Assembly (NCBI GenBank): GCA_902790015.1
Contig: CADAQF010000033.1
Coordinates: forward strand, 1-44,950
DNA from: an uncultured Eubacteriales bacterium
GTDB taxonomy: Bacteria > Bacillota > Clostridia > Christensenellales > Aristaeellaceae
DNA length: 44,950 bases
Direction: 5' to 3'
Positions 17,038 through 25,408 of the stretch are shown here, in pieces (positions within the stretch are counted from its first letter, which is position 1; every line of letters starts with the position of its first letter). The notes under the pieces are model-generated. The model had not been told where the DNA came from and did not search any database. It saw nothing but the letters and a program-made list of their open reading frames with translations. The position numbers and the translations under genes were made by a program.

Positions 17038-17406
17038 ATGATTCAGCCGCAAACGCGACTCAAGGTGGCCGACAATTCCGGCGCCAAGGAAATCATGTGC
17101 ATCCGCGTGCTGGGTGGATCCTTCCGTCGGACCGGTTCTATCGGCGACATTATCGTGGCGTCGGTCAAGACCGCTACCCCCGGCGGAGCGGTGAAGAAGG
17201 GCGATGTGGTCAAGGCCGTTATCGTCCGCGTTCATCAGCCCAAGCGCCGTCCGGACGGAACCTATATCCGTTTTGACGACAACGCCGCCGTTCTCGTCAA
17301 CGACGACAAGATGCCCACCGGCACCCGTATCTTTGGGCCTGTGGCCCGCGAACTGCGTGAGAAGGATTTCATGAAGATCGTTTCTCTCGCGCCCGAAGTA
17401 CTGTAA
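17038..17406 (+). CDS. rplN: 50S ribosomal protein L14
   Basis: A 122-residue L14, which forms part of the subunit interface. [18 protein letters not shown] and [11 protein letters not shown] are diagnostic. An 89-nt spacer separates it from rpsQ, larger than neighbouring gaps; it marks the classic S10/spc operon border, though no promoter is seen in it. Confidence 0.98.
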   Translation: MIQPQTRLKVADNSGAKEIMCIRVLGGSFRRTGSIGDIIVASVKTATPGGAVKKGDVVKAVIVRVHQPKRRPDGTYIRFDDNAAVLVNDDKMPTGTRIFGPVARELREKDFMKIVSLAPEVL

Positions 17407-17420
17407 GGGGGATGACGCAA

Positions 17421-17753
17421 ATGTTTGTTAAGGCTAAAGACACCGTCGTTGTCATCTCCGGCAAGGACAAGGGCAAGCAGGGCAAGGTGCTGACCGCCTT
17501 CCCCAAGGAAAACAAAGTGATCGTCGAAGGCGTGGCGATGGTGAAAAAGCACCAGAAGCCCCGCATGCAGGGCCAGCCCGGCGGGATCCTGGACAAGGAA
17601 GCCGCCATCGACGCCAGCAACGTCATGCTCTACTGCCCCAAGTGCGGCAAGGGCGCCCGCTTCGGCCATCAGGTGACCGAGACCGTTCAGGACGGCAAGA
17701 AGGTCCGCAACGTGGTCCGCGTGTGCAAGCGCTGCGGCGCCGCGCTGGAATAA
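17421..17753 (+). CDS. rplX: 50S ribosomal protein L24 with C-terminal zinc-ribbon cysteines
   Basis: A 110-residue L24, an assembly initiator of the 50S subunit. The KOW motif ISGKDKGKQGKV is at 12-23. Two CXXC pairs, Cys72/Cys75 and Cys102/Cys105, form a probable zinc ribbon in the C-terminal half, as in many but not all bacterial L24. ATG 17421 fits the SD at 17405-17411; the in-frame ATG at 17412 touches that SD. Confidence 0.97.
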   Translation: MFVKAKDTVVVISGKDKGKQGKVLTAFPKENKVIVEGVAMVKKHQKPRMQGQPGGILDKEAAIDASNVMLYCPKCGKGARFGHQVTETVQDGKKVRNVVRVCKRCGAALE

Positions 17754-17768
17754 AGGAGGGTATGGAGA

Positions 17769-18311
17769 ATGGCTACCAGACTGCATGATCGTTATGTCAA
17801 CGAAGCCGTCCCTGCCCTCAAGCAGAAGTTCGGCTACAAGAACCCCATGGAAGTGCCGCGCCTGGAAAAGGTGATCATCAACATGGGCCTGGGCGACTGC
17901 AAGGACAACAGCAAGGCTTTGGAAGCCGCCGTTGCCGAGCTGACCCAGATTTCCGGCCAGAAGCCGCTGGTGACCAAGGCGAAGAAGTCCGTCGCGAACT
18001 TCAAGGTCCGTGAAGGCCAGAACGTCGGCGCGAAGGTCACCCTGCGCGGCGACAGGATGGAAGAGTTCATGGATAAGCTGGTCAGCATCGCGCTGCCCCG
18101 CGTCCGCGACTTCCGCGGCGTATCCACCAAGGCTTTCGACGGCCGCGGCAACTACGCCCTGGGCATCAAGGAGCAACTGATCTTCCCCGAAATCGAGTAC
18201 GACAAGGTGGAAAAGATCCGCGGCATGGAAATGATTTTCGTAACGACTGCCAAGACGGACGAGGAAGCCAAGGAGCTGCTGCGTCTGCTGGGCATGCCGT
18301 TTGCAAACTAA
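17769..18311 (+). CDS. rplE: 50S ribosomal protein L5
   Basis: A 180-residue L5 that binds 5S rRNA in the central protuberance. The [16 protein letters not shown] and RVRDFRGV segments are typical. It sits 15 nt after rplX and 15 nt before the S14 gene. Confidence 0.98.
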   Translation: MATRLHDRYVNEAVPALKQKFGYKNPMEVPRLEKVIINMGLGDCKDNSKALEAAVAELTQISGQKPLVTKAKKSVANFKVREGQNVGAKVTLRGDRMEEFMDKLVSIALPRVRDFRGVSTKAFDGRGNYALGIKEQLIFPEIEYDKVEKIRGMEMIFVTTAKTDEEAKELLRLLGMPFAN

Positions 18312-18326
18312 GGGAGGAGAACGATT

Positions 18327-18512
18327 ATGGCAAAGACCAGTATGAAGATCCGTCAGGCCCGCCCGGCTAAATTCTCCACCCGTGCTTATACGCGCTGCAC
18401 GCTGTGCGGCCGTCCGCACTCGGTGCTGCGCCGCTACGGTATCTGCCGTATCTGCTTCAGAGAACTGGCCTATAAGGGCCAGATTCCCGGCGTCCGCAAG
18501 GCCAGCTGGTAA
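18327..18512 (+). CDS. rpsZ: 30S ribosomal protein S14, zinc-binding (C+) type
   Basis: A 61-residue short S14 with two CXXC pairs (Cys24/Cys27 and Cys40/Cys43) that bind one zinc ion. This type is standard in Bacillota spc operons; a zinc-free rpsN may exist elsewhere for zinc limitation. It starts 15 nt after rplE with GGGAGGAG as SD. Confidence 0.97.
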   Translation: MAKTSMKIRQARPAKFSTRAYTRCTLCGRPHSVLRRYGICRICFRELAYKGQIPGVRKASW

Positions 18513-18526
18513 GGAGGAGGAATAAC

Positions 18527-18925
18527 ATGGTAATCAACGATCCCATTGCCGATATGCTGACCCGTATCCGCAACGCGCAGGTCGCCCGTCATGATACCGT
18601 GAGCATGCCCGCGAGCAACATGAAGAAGAACATCGCCAGGCTTCTCCAGGAGGAAGGCTACATCAAGGGCTGGGAAGCTATCGACGACGGTCTTCAGGGC
18701 GAAATCAAGATCACGCTCAAGTACCTGGACAAGAAGCAGCCCGTCATCGTCGGCCTCAAGCGCATCAGCAAGCCCGGCCTGCGGGTGTACGCGTCCTGCG
18801 AAGAGCTGCCCAAAGTGCTGGGCGGCCTGGGCGTGGCCATCATTTCGACCAGCAAGGGCGTCATGACCGACAAGACCGCCCGCAAGGAAAAGCTGGGCGG
18901 CGAAGTTCTCTGCTACGTCTGGTAA
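18527..18925 (+). CDS. rpsH: 30S ribosomal protein S8
   Basis: A 132-residue S8, a key 16S rRNA binder. It opens with [15 protein letters not shown] and ends with the [14 protein letters not shown] and EVLCYVW blocks. In E. coli S8 represses the spc operon by binding near the L5 start; that element was not recognised here. Confidence 0.98.
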   Translation: MVINDPIADMLTRIRNAQVARHDTVSMPASNMKKNIARLLQEEGYIKGWEAIDDGLQGEIKITLKYLDKKQPVIVGLKRISKPGLRVYASCEELPKVLGGLGVAIISTSKGVMTDKTARKEKLGGEVLCYVW

Positions 18926-18953
18926 TCACGGTTTTACAGGGAGGTAAATCACT

Positions 18954-19502
18954 ATGTCTCGTATCGGAAGACAACCGATTGCTGTTCCTGCCGGCGTGAC
19001 GGTCCAGGTGAGCGAGAGCAACCTCGTGACCGTCAAGGGGCCCAAGGGCACCCTGACCCAGCAGGTCAATCCGGATATCAAGGTCGAGCTTAAGGACGGC
19101 CAACTGCATCTGACCCGTCCTTCCGACGACAAGAACCACCGCGCGATGCACGGCCTCTACCGGGCGCTGGTGCACAACATGGTGGTGGGCGTGACCGACG
19201 GCTTCGCCAAGACCCTGGAAATGGTCGGCACCGGCTATCACGCGGAAGCCAAGGAGGGCGGCAAGAAGCTGGATATCGCCATCGGCTTCTCGCATCCCGT
19301 CATCCTGGACGCCCCCGAAAATATCACCTTCGAAACGCCCAACCAGACCACCATGGTCATCAAGGGCATCAACAAGCAGCAGGTTGGCAACCTCGCGGCC
19401 GATATCCGCGCCATCCGTCCGCCGGAACCCTATCTGGGCAAGGGCATCAAGTACCAGGGCGAGCATATCCTCCGCAAGGAAGGCAAGGCCGGCAAGAAGT
19501 AA
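18954..19502 (+). CDS. rplF: 50S ribosomal protein L6
   Basis: A 182-residue L6 at the factor-binding site. MSRIGRQPIAVPAGV and the C-terminal RPPEPYLGKGIKY are diagnostic. It lies 28 nt after rpsH with GGGAGG as SD. Confidence 0.98.
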   Translation: MSRIGRQPIAVPAGVTVQVSESNLVTVKGPKGTLTQQVNPDIKVELKDGQLHLTRPSDDKNHRAMHGLYRALVHNMVVGVTDGFAKTLEMVGTGYHAEAKEGGKKLDIAIGFSHPVILDAPENITFETPNQTTMVIKGINKQQVGNLAADIRAIRPPEPYLGKGIKYQGEHILRKEGKAGKK

Positions 19503-19520
19503 GGAAGGGAGTGAACGCAG

Positions 19521-19889
19521 ATGTTCAAAAAACGCGACCGCAATGAAGTGCGCGTGATCCGTCACGCCCGCGTTCGTAAAAAGATCAGCGGCACCCCCGA
19601 CGTGCCGCGCCTGGCTGTGTACCGCAGCAACAAATCCATTTACGCTCAGATTATCGACGATACCAAGGGCGTGACCCTGGTGTCCGCCTCCACGCTTGAT
19701 CCTCAGCTGAAGGGGCAGCTGGACGAGGTCGATAAGAAGGGCGCGGCCAAACTCGTTGGCAAGCTGATTGGCGAGCGTGCGCTCAACGCCGGCCTCAAGA
19801 ACGTGGTGTTTGACCGCGGCGGCTACATCTATACCGGACGTGTCGCCGAACTGGCCGCCGGCGCTCGTGAAGCCGGGCTGAACTTCTAA
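19521..19889 (+). CDS. rplR: 50S ribosomal protein L18
   Basis: A 122-residue L18 that, with L5, carries 5S rRNA. The [20 protein letters not shown] and [12 protein letters not shown] segments are conserved. AAGGGAG precedes the ATG. Confidence 0.98.
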   Translation: MFKKRDRNEVRVIRHARVRKKISGTPDVPRLAVYRSNKSIYAQIIDDTKGVTLVSASTLDPQLKGQLDEVDKKGAAKLVGKLIGERALNAGLKNVVFDRGGYIYTGRVAELAAGAREAGLNF

Positions 19890-19905
19890 GGGGAGGATAA
19901 AGCAC

Positions 19906-20406
19906 ATGTATCGCAAGGAAGAACCCCAAAGCGAATTCAAGGAACGCCTGGTTTCCCTCAACCGCGTTACCAAGGTTGTCAAGGGCGGTAAGAATTTCCG
20001 CTTCGCGGCCCTGGTGGTCGTGGGCGACGAGAACGGCCGGGTAGGCTGCGCCATCGGCAAGGCCATGGAAGTTCCCGAAGCCATCCGCAAGGCCTCCGAA
20101 AGCGCCAAAAAGCACCTGATCAACGTGGCCATGACCGGCACCACGATCCCCCACAGGATCGACGGGCTGTACGGCACGGCCAAGGTGGTGCTGATCCCCG
20201 CTGAGGAAGGCGCCGGCGTTATCGCCGGCGGCGGCGCCCGCGCCGTGCTGGAGCTGGCCGGTGTCAAGGACATCCGCACCAAGACCTTCGGCACCAGCAA
20301 CCGCATCAATACGGTCAAGGCCACCATCGACGGCCTCAGCCGTCTGCGCGACGCTGAGACGGTGGCCCGCATGCGCGGCAAGACTGTCGAAGAAATCATG
20401 GATTAA
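19906..20406 (+). CDS. rpsE: 30S ribosomal protein S5
   Basis: A 166-residue S5 needed for translational accuracy. The [22 protein letters not shown] block and the [13 protein letters not shown] segment identify it. It lies 16 nt after rplR and 15 nt before rpmD. Confidence 0.98.
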   Translation: MYRKEEPQSEFKERLVSLNRVTKVVKGGKNFRFAALVVVGDENGRVGCAIGKAMEVPEAIRKASESAKKHLINVAMTGTTIPHRIDGLYGTAKVVLIPAEEGAGVIAGGGARAVLELAGVKDIRTKTFGTSNRINTVKATIDGLSRLRDAETVARMRGKTVEEIMD

Positions 20407-20421
20407 GGAGGATTGACGCAA

Positions 20422-20604
20422 ATGAAACTGAAGATCACATTGGTCAAGTCTCCCATCGCCACCCTGCCCAAGCACAAGGCCAACGTCAAGGCCCTGGGCC
20501 TGCGCAAGGTCGGCCAGTCCGTCATCCACAGCGACACCCCCCAGATCAATGGACAGATCTTCGCCGTCAAGCACATGGTGAAGGTCGAAGAAATCGAAGA
20601 CTGA
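20422..20604 (+). CDS. rpmD: 50S ribosomal protein L30
   Basis: A 60-residue L30. MKLKITLVKSPI and LGLRKVGQSVIH are typical. The ATG at 20422 is nine bases after AAGGAGGA; a TTG three codons upstream is too close to that SD. Confidence 0.97.
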   Translation: MKLKITLVKSPIATLPKHKANVKALGLRKVGQSVIHSDTPQINGQIFAVKHMVKVEEIED

Positions 20605-20630
20605 AATAAAGTATAAGGGAGGGCCCTCCA

Positions 20631-21071
20631 ATGAAATTGCATGAGTTGCAGCCGGCGATCGGCTCGACGACTGCCCCGAAGCGCCTCGGCAGAGGCGTAG
20701 GCTCCGGACTTGGAAAAACGTCCGGTAAGGGCCACAAGGGCGCGAAAGCCCGTTCCGGCGGCGGCAAACGGCCTGGGTTTGAAGGCGGTCAGATGCCGCT
20801 TACCCGCCGGCTGCCCAAGCGTGGCTTCACCAACATCTACCGCAAAGAATACGCCGCAGTCAACGTGAGCGCTCTGGAGTGCTTTGAAGACGGCGCCGTT
20901 ATCACCGCGGAAGCGCTGGTGGATGCCGGCCTGCTCAAGAAGACCCTGGACGGCGTCAAAATCCTGGGCGGCGGCGAGCTGACCAAAAAGCTGACCGTCT
21001 CGGTGGACAAAGTTACTGCATCCGCTAAGGAAAAGATCGAGGCTGCCGGTGGGAAAGTCGAGGTGAAGTAA
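20631..21071 (+). CDS. rplO: 50S ribosomal protein L15
   Basis: A 146-residue L15. The Gly/Lys/Arg-rich N-terminal half ([20 protein letters not shown]) and [18 protein letters not shown] are hallmarks. Its SD is embedded in the 12-base palindrome GGAGGGCCCTCC (20618-20629) immediately before the ATG, which may lower or regulate initiation. secY follows after three bases. Confidence 0.97.
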   Translation: MKLHELQPAIGSTTAPKRLGRGVGSGLGKTSGKGHKGAKARSGGGKRPGFEGGQMPLTRRLPKRGFTNIYRKEYAAVNVSALECFEDGAVITAEALVDAGLLKKTLDGVKILGGGELTKKLTVSVDKVTASAKEKIEAAGGKVEVK

Positions 21072-21074
21072 GCG

Positions 21075-22352
21075 ATGTGGGAAACCCTGAAGAACGCCTG
21101 GCGCATCAAGGAAATCCGCAAAAAGCTTCTTTACACCTTCGGCATGCTGATTCTCTTCCGTCTGGTCAGCGTCATTCCGGCCCCCGGCATCAACGCGGCC
21201 AAGGTCAGCGAAGAGATCGCCAAGTATGACGTGCTGAACCTGGTCAACATGATGACCGGTAACGCCTTCAGCCAGATGACCATCATGGCCATGGGTATCA
21301 CGCCCTACATCAACGCCTCCATTATCATGCAGCTGCTGGCGGTCGCCATTCCGGCGCTGGAGCGGCTGAGCAAGGACGGCGGCGAGGAAGGCCGCAAAAA
21401 GATCAACCAGATCACCCGCTACGTCACTGTCGGTCTGGCTATCCTGCAGTCCATCGGCATCATCATGACGCTGAACCGTTCCATGCAGGTGCTGGACACC
21501 GCCTACAACAACTTCTGGGGTTACGCGCTGATTGCGCTGGTCATGGCCGGCGGCACCGCGCTGGCGATGTGGATCGGCGAAAGGATCACCAAGAACGGTA
21601 TCGGAAACGGTATCTCCCTGCTGATCTTCGTCGGCATCGTCTCCAACCTCTTCAACGGCATCCTGCAGGCCTTCGGCGGCCTGTTCTCCGGCCAGCCCGG
21701 CTACCTGGATGACGTTGTCATCATGGTGCTGACCACTGTCATCATCGTGGCCCTGGTCACCCTGGTGGACATGGCGGAGCGCCGCATCCTGGTTCAGTAC
21801 GCCAAGCGCGTCGTGGGCCGCAAGATGTACGGCGGCCAGAGCAGCCACATCCCGATCAAGCTGCTGGCCGTGGGCGTGCTGCCCCTGATCTTCGCCTACT
21901 CCTTCATGGCCTTCCCGGGCACGATTATGGCGATGATCAATTCCAACTCCGGCGCCTACAAGTGGTGGGAAGCCAACATGAACCAGACCAGCTGGCTCTA
22001 CGCGCTCATCTGCGCGCTGCTGATCATCGGCTTCAGCTACTTCTACACCGCCATCACCTTTAACCCCGAGGATATTTCCAAGAATATCCAGCAGCAGGGC
22101 GGTCACATCCCGGGCATCCGCTCCGGCACCGCGACCACCAATTATCTGAACCGGACCAACAAGCGGCTGACGCTCTTCGCGGCGCTGTTCCTGGCGATCC
22201 TGGCGACGATCCCGACGCTGCTGTGGCGCGGGGTGAACGTATCCGTTCCCTTCGGCGCGTCTTCCATCCTGATCGCCGTGCAGGTGGCGCTTGAAACCAT
22301 GCGTCAGCTGGAGGCCCAGATGGTGGTCCGTCACTACAAGGGATTCCTTTGA
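21075..22352 (+). CDS. secY: Preprotein translocase subunit SecY
   Basis: A 425-residue channel protein of the Sec translocon with ten expected membrane helices. Clear blocks are FGMLILFRLVSVIPAPGI (helix 1 and plug approach), MGITPYINASIIMQLL (helix 2), the ERLSKDGGEEGRKKIN loop and the cytoplasmic loop RRILVQYAKRVVGRKMYGG. The terminal QMVVRHYKGFL is also typical. It is the last spc gene; a hairpin at 22388 separates it from adk. Confidence 0.97.
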   Translation: MWETLKNAWRIKEIRKKLLYTFGMLILFRLVSVIPAPGINAAKVSEEIAKYDVLNLVNMMTGNAFSQMTIMAMGITPYINASIIMQLLAVAIPALERLSKDGGEEGRKKINQITRYVTVGLAILQSIGIIMTLNRSMQVLDTAYNNFWGYALIALVMAGGTALAMWIGERITKNGIGNGISLLIFVGIVSNLFNGILQAFGGLFSGQPGYLDDVVIMVLTTVIIVALVTLVDMAERRILVQYAKRVVGRKMYGGQSSHIPIKLLAVGVLPLIFAYSFMAFPGTIMAMINSNSGAYKWWEANMNQTSWLYALICALLIIGFSYFYTAITFNPEDISKNIQQQGGHIPGIRSGTATTNYLNRTNKRLTLFAALFLAILATIPTLLWRGVNVSVPFGASSILIAVQVALETMRQLEAQMVVRHYKGFL

Positions 22353-22387
22353 TCGGCAGAATATCCTGACTGGTCAAGCGCATATAT

Positions 22388-22416
22388 CCCACCTCCCCGT
22401 TTTGCGGGGAGGTGGG
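22388..22416 (+). other. Perfect 12-bp hairpin between secY and adk, without T-tract
   Basis: CCCACCTCCCCG (22388-22399) pairs fully with CGGGGAGGTGGG (22405-22416) around a TTTTG loop. The following ATTATGCGG is not a T-tract, so this is unlikely to be a normal terminator. It could protect the 3' end of a processed spc transcript, pause polymerase or be a relic terminator. A possible TATAAA -10 at 22426 lacks a good -35. Confidence 0.6.
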
Positions 22417-22497
22417 ATTATGCGGTATAAATGCGCTGCTGCAGACTGAAGGAAAAAGCCTTCAGGGCACGGCTGTACGAGATTAAGGAGAAACGGG

Positions 22498-23121
22498 ATG
22501 AATATCATCTTTCTGGGACCTCCCGGCGCGGGCAAGGGAACACAGGCGCAGCTGCTGACCAAGGAGCTGGGCATTCCGCAGATCTCCACCGGAGATATGC
22601 TGCGCAAGGCCATGCGGGAAGGCACGAAGACCGGGCTTGAGGCAAAGCGCTATGTTGAATCAGGCGGGCTGGTGCCGGACGAGGTCGTCATCGCCATCGT
22701 GCGCGAGCGCCTGGCGGAGGACGACTGCAAAAACGGCTACATGCTCGACGGCTTCCCCAGGACGGTGCCGCAGGCCGAGGAACTGGCGAAGTTCGCCCAC
22801 ATCGACGTGGCGGTGGACCTGGACCTGCCCGATGACGTCATCGTGCACCGTCTGTCCGGCCGGCGCGTTTGCCCCGGCTGCAACGCGACCTACCACATCT
22901 CCCAGCTTGGCGGCTCCGACAAGTGCCCCAACTGCGGCGAAACGCTGATCCAGCGCAAGGACGATTCCGAGGAAACGATCAGGAACCGCCTGAAGGTTTA
23001 CCAGGAACAGACCGCGCCGCTGGTCGATTATTATAAGGGCAAGGGCATCCTGCGCGTCGTTCCCTGCACCGGGACGGTGGAAGAGAATTTTGCCCTGGTC
23101 AAGAAGGCGCTCGAGGCATAA
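22498..23121 (+). CDS. adk: Adenylate kinase, zinc-containing lid
   Basis: A 207-residue enzyme interconverting ATP plus AMP with two ADP. The P-loop GPPGAGKGT is at 7-15 and the AMP-binding DGFPRT at 84-89. The lid domain holds four cysteines, Cys125, Cys128, Cys143 and Cys146, a structural zinc site common in Gram-positive Adk. AAGGAG precedes the ATG. map begins directly after the stop codon. Confidence 0.97.
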   Translation: MNIIFLGPPGAGKGTQAQLLTKELGIPQISTGDMLRKAMREGTKTGLEAKRYVESGGLVPDEVVIAIVRERLAEDDCKNGYMLDGFPRTVPQAEELAKFAHIDVAVDLDLPDDVIVHRLSGRRVCPGCNATYHISQLGGSDKCPNCGETLIQRKDDSEETIRNRLKVYQEQTAPLVDYYKGKGILRVVPCTGTVEENFALVKKALEA

Positions 23122-23901
23122 ATGATCATCATCAAGAATCCGGAACAGATTGCCCTCATGCGCTCGGCGGGCCACCTGCTGTACGATGTGCTGCAGTATC
23201 TGGCCAGCCAGGTAAGCCCGGGCATCACCACGGAAGACATCAACCGCATGGCGGACGAAATGATCCGCAAAAACGGGGCCATCCCGACGGAGCTGGGCTA
23301 CGCGGGCTACCCCAAATCCATCTGTCTGTCCGTAGACGACGAGGTGGTGCACGGCATTCCGTCCCCCAACGTGGTGCTGCAGGAAGGCCAGATCATCTCC
23401 ATGGACCTGACGCTGAGCCTGAACGGCTGGCAGTCCGACAGCTGCCTGACCGTGCCCGTCGGCGAGATCAGCCAAAAAAAGAAGGAACTGCTGCGCATCA
23501 CGGAGGAGTGCTTCTGGAAGGGCTGGCATCAGGCGCTTTCGGGCAACCGCATAGGCGATATCAGCGCCGCCGTGCAAAAGCACGCGGAAAGCCACGGCTT
23601 CGGCGTCGTGCGGGATCTGACGGGGCACGGCATAGGCCGGGAAATGCACGAGGATCCAAGCGTCCCCAACTTCGGCGCCCCGGGCCACGGCCCCAGGCTC
23701 AAGCCCGGCATGACCATCTGCATCGAGCCGATGATCACAGCGGGCACCTGGCGGGTGCACGAACTGGCAGACGGGTGGACGGTGGTCACCAACGATCATC
23801 AGCCCGCCTCCCATTACGAGCATACCGTCGTCATCCGTCCCGACGGCGAGCCGGAGATACTGAGCCTGCCGGACGGCGGGAAAGGCAGGGAGCTGCTTTG
23901 A
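23122..23901 (+). CDS. map: Methionine aminopeptidase, type I
   Basis: A 259-residue metalloprotease removing N-terminal Met from new proteins. The five metal ligands are in place: Asp95, Asp106, His169, Glu202 and Glu233; His77 of VVHGIP is the substrate-side histidine. The metal region reads MDLTLSLNGWQSDS rather than the usual D-V-x-x-x-x-x-G-x-x-x-D, but ligand spacing is kept. It abuts adk and overlaps the next start by four bases. Confidence 0.96.
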   Translation: MIIIKNPEQIALMRSAGHLLYDVLQYLASQVSPGITTEDINRMADEMIRKNGAIPTELGYAGYPKSICLSVDDEVVHGIPSPNVVLQEGQIISMDLTLSLNGWQSDSCLTVPVGEISQKKKELLRITEECFWKGWHQALSGNRIGDISAAVQKHAESHGFGVVRDLTGHGIGREMHEDPSVPNFGAPGHGPRLKPGMTICIEPMITAGTWRVHELADGWTVVTNDHQPASHYEHTVVIRPDGEPEILSLPDGGKGRELL

Positions 23902-24176
23902 AGGCACCGATAGCGAAAGGAAATTTGGTAATTTCCAAAAAAGGGCGTGACAAAGGCAGACTCTTTGTGGTATTATATATGGTAGGCGCTGATTTTGCGT
24001 TTCTTTGTGACGGAGACCTGAGAAAGGTGAGCCGGCCGAAGAAAAAGAAGTGCCTGCATCTGGCGCCGACAGCCTACGCCGCCCCCGAAGTGGCGGCGCT
24101 GTACGAGGCAGGCCGCCTGAAGGACAGCGACGTCCGTGCCGCTTTGGACGCCGTACGGCAGCAGTTACCGAACTGA
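23898..24176 (+). CDS. KOW-domain RNA-binding protein (L14e-like)
   Basis: A 92-residue basic protein with the KOW-type SKKGRDKGRLFVV segment and the family block GDLRKVSRPKKKKCLHL. Related proteins occupy exactly this slot between map and infA in many Clostridia and resemble eukaryotic L14e/L27e; they are thought to bind RNA but their role is not settled. The TTG at 23898 overlaps the map stop (TTGA) and gives the usual number of residues before GRDKG; a TTG at 23925 is an alternative start. Confidence 0.85.
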   Translation: MKAPIAKGNLVISKKGRDKGRLFVVLYMVGADFAFLCDGDLRKVSRPKKKKCLHLAPTAYAAPEVAALYEAGRLKDSDVRAALDAVRQQLPN

Positions 24177-24191
24177 GGAGGGTTTTGCGTT

Positions 24192-24413
24192 TTGTCCAAG
24201 GACGATGTAATTGAAATGGAAGGCAAAGTGGTGGACGCTCTGCCCAATGCCGTGTTTCTGGTGGAACTGGCCAATGGTCATCAGATCATGGCCCATATTT
24301 CCGGCAAAATGCGGATGAACTTTATCCGCATCTACCCCGGAGACAAAGTCACCGTGGAACTCTCCCCCTACGACCTGACCCGCGGCCGCATCACGTGGCG
24401 CAGCAAAAACTGA
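24192..24413 (+). CDS. infA: Translation initiation factor IF-1
   Basis: A 73-residue S1-like OB-fold protein that blocks the A site during initiation. [19 protein letters not shown] and [18 protein letters not shown] are diagnostic. The start is TTG, nine bases after AGGAGGG. TTG is rare for such a key factor and might be discriminated by initiation factors, which would allow feedback; that idea is inferred. Confidence 0.96.
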   Translation: MSKDDVIEMEGKVVDALPNAVFLVELANGHQIMAHISGKMRMNFIRIYPGDKVTVELSPYDLTRGRITWRSKN

Positions 24414-24495
24414 AAGCACATATCGGGCCTGCGTCCGGTATTTGTTCGGGACGGTCCGCCGTCCGCAACCACCTCTTGGAAGGAGGGAAACCGAA

Positions 24496-24609
24496 ATGAA
24501 AGTTCGTCCGTCTGTCAAGCCGATGTGCGAAAAGTGCAAGGTCATCAAGCGCAAGGGCCGCGTCATGGTTATTTGCGAAAACCCCAAGCACAAGCAGCGT
24601 CAGGGCTGA
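24496..24609 (+). CDS. rpmJ: 50S ribosomal protein L36, zinc-binding type
   Basis: A 37-residue protein starting [15 protein letters not shown]. Zinc ligands Cys11, Cys14, Cys27 and His32 are all present, which makes it the C+ form. AGGAGG lies ten bases before the ATG. It is the last gene before the long gap that precedes rpsM. Confidence 0.97.
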   Translation: MKVRPSVKPMCEKCKVIKRKGRVMVICENPKHKQRQG

Positions 24610-24616
24610 TGTTACA

Positions 24617-24640
24617 GGACAGCCTTTATAAAGGCTGTCC
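24617..24640 (+). terminator. Hairpin after rpmJ, possible attenuator
   Basis: Ten perfect base pairs, GGACAGCCTT (24617-24626) with AAGGCTGTCC (24631-24640), around TATA. Only TT follows, so termination would be weak. It is 8 nt after the rpmJ stop and may partly separate the spc and alpha transcripts. Confidence 0.55.
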
Positions 24641-24985
24641 TTGAGCGCGTCCGTTTGGACGCGCGGCATCTGCGTGCTTGACCCGGCATTCAGATGCCGC
24701 GCGCCGGAAAGGTGCGCCGGGGCCCAAGGGCCCCTTTCACGGAAGCGCCATCGTGCTTCCCGCTTCTTATGTCATGGACGGCGGCGTGGGCGGCTGCCCG
24801 GCGGCAAGGGTTGCTTGCTCAAGGGACCACGCGACATGCCGTTCCATATAAACAAAGCCCGCGGCGGGAAACCGTCTATCGCGGGCGCCATCCGCCCCCG
24901 CCTGCCCCAGGGGAACTCTACGTCCCTTTCAGGGAAGGAATGAGCGCGGCGGAAGCAACCAACTATTTGGAGGTGTAGACTATCC
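24641..24985 (+). ncRNA. Long structured leader before rpsM, candidate ribosomal-protein leader
   Basis: No ORF with an SD is found in this 345-nt gap, but the sequence folds readily. GCGCGTCC/GGACGCGC (24645-24664) competes with a 12-bp helix 24661-24672/24691-24702. Then come GGGGCC/GGCCCC (24719-24734), GGAAGC/GCTTCC (24741-24760) and GCCCGCG/CGCGGGC (24857-24886). The rpsM SD GGAGG is near its end. The GGAAGC/GCTTCC stem is also present in the S10 leader. Feedback by S4 on the alpha operon is known in other bacteria; whether this RNA does it is open. Confidence 0.5.
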
Positions 24986-25332
24986 ATGGCACGTATTGCG
25001 GGTGTTGACCTGCCCAGAGACAAGCGCGTCGAAGCCGGCTTGACTTACATCTACGGCATCGGCCCCAGGATACCGAAATCAACCCGGATACCCGCGTCAA
25101 GGACCTTTCCGAGACGGAGATCAGCAAGCTGCGCGAGTACATCGAGCACCACGTCAAGGTGGAGGGCGATCTGCGCAGGGAAGTATCCATGAACATCAAG
25201 CGTCTGGTGGAAATCGGCAGCTACCGCGGTGTTCGTCACCGCCGCAACCTGCCCGTCCGCGGCCAGCGCTCCAAGACCAACGCGCGTACCCGCAAGGGCC
25301 CCAAGCGCACGGTGGGCAACAAGAAGAAGTAA
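24986..25332 (+). pseudogene. rpsM: 30S ribosomal protein S13, frameshifted by an internal deletion
   Basis: The gene starts correctly ([21 protein letters not shown]) and in another frame ends correctly ([15 protein letters not shown], stop at 25330-25332). Between GIG (25055-25063) and DTR only 23 nt remain where S13 normally has 15 codons, so about 22 nt are missing, with the junction near 25067-25069. Read literally, the first frame yields a 68-residue product ending at 25192 without the tRNA-contacting C-terminus. S13 is a single-copy 30S head protein that forms intersubunit bridges, so a true null is unlikely; assembly error or a mixed population is the simplest explanation. No slippery heptamer is seen that could restore the frame. 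Confidence 0.9.
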
Positions 25333-25345
25333 GCTAAAAAGCCTG

Positions 25346-25393
25346 ATGCCTGACTTGTCTGTTCAGGCATAACGATTGTCCCCCAACTGGGGG
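25346..25393 (+). other. Two hairpins between rpsM and rpsK
   Basis: ATGCCTGA (25346-25353) pairs with TCAGGCAT (25363-25370), and CCCCC (25380-25384) pairs with GGGGG (25389-25393) just before the rpsK SD. No T-tract follows, so control of translation or RNA processing is more likely than termination. Confidence 0.4.
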
Positions 25394-25408
25394 TCTGGAG
25401 GGAAAAAA

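Noticed and set aside
20403..22334. A 643-residue open frame on the minus strand opposite rplO and secY
   Set aside because: It is a shadow of conserved ribosomal and secY coding in a high-GC genome; His/Asp/Gln-rich composition and no SD.
24641..24943. A 100-residue open frame on the plus strand in the rpmJ-rpsM gap
   Set aside because: No SD, Arg/Cys-rich composition typical of translated GC-rich hairpin DNA, and a competing frame at 24694-24978. The region is better explained as structured RNA.
25040..25100. Programmed ribosomal frameshifting to rescue rpsM
   Set aside because: No slippery heptamer, stimulatory stop or pseudoknot is evident, and about 22 nt of conserved coding are missing, which frameshifting could not restore.
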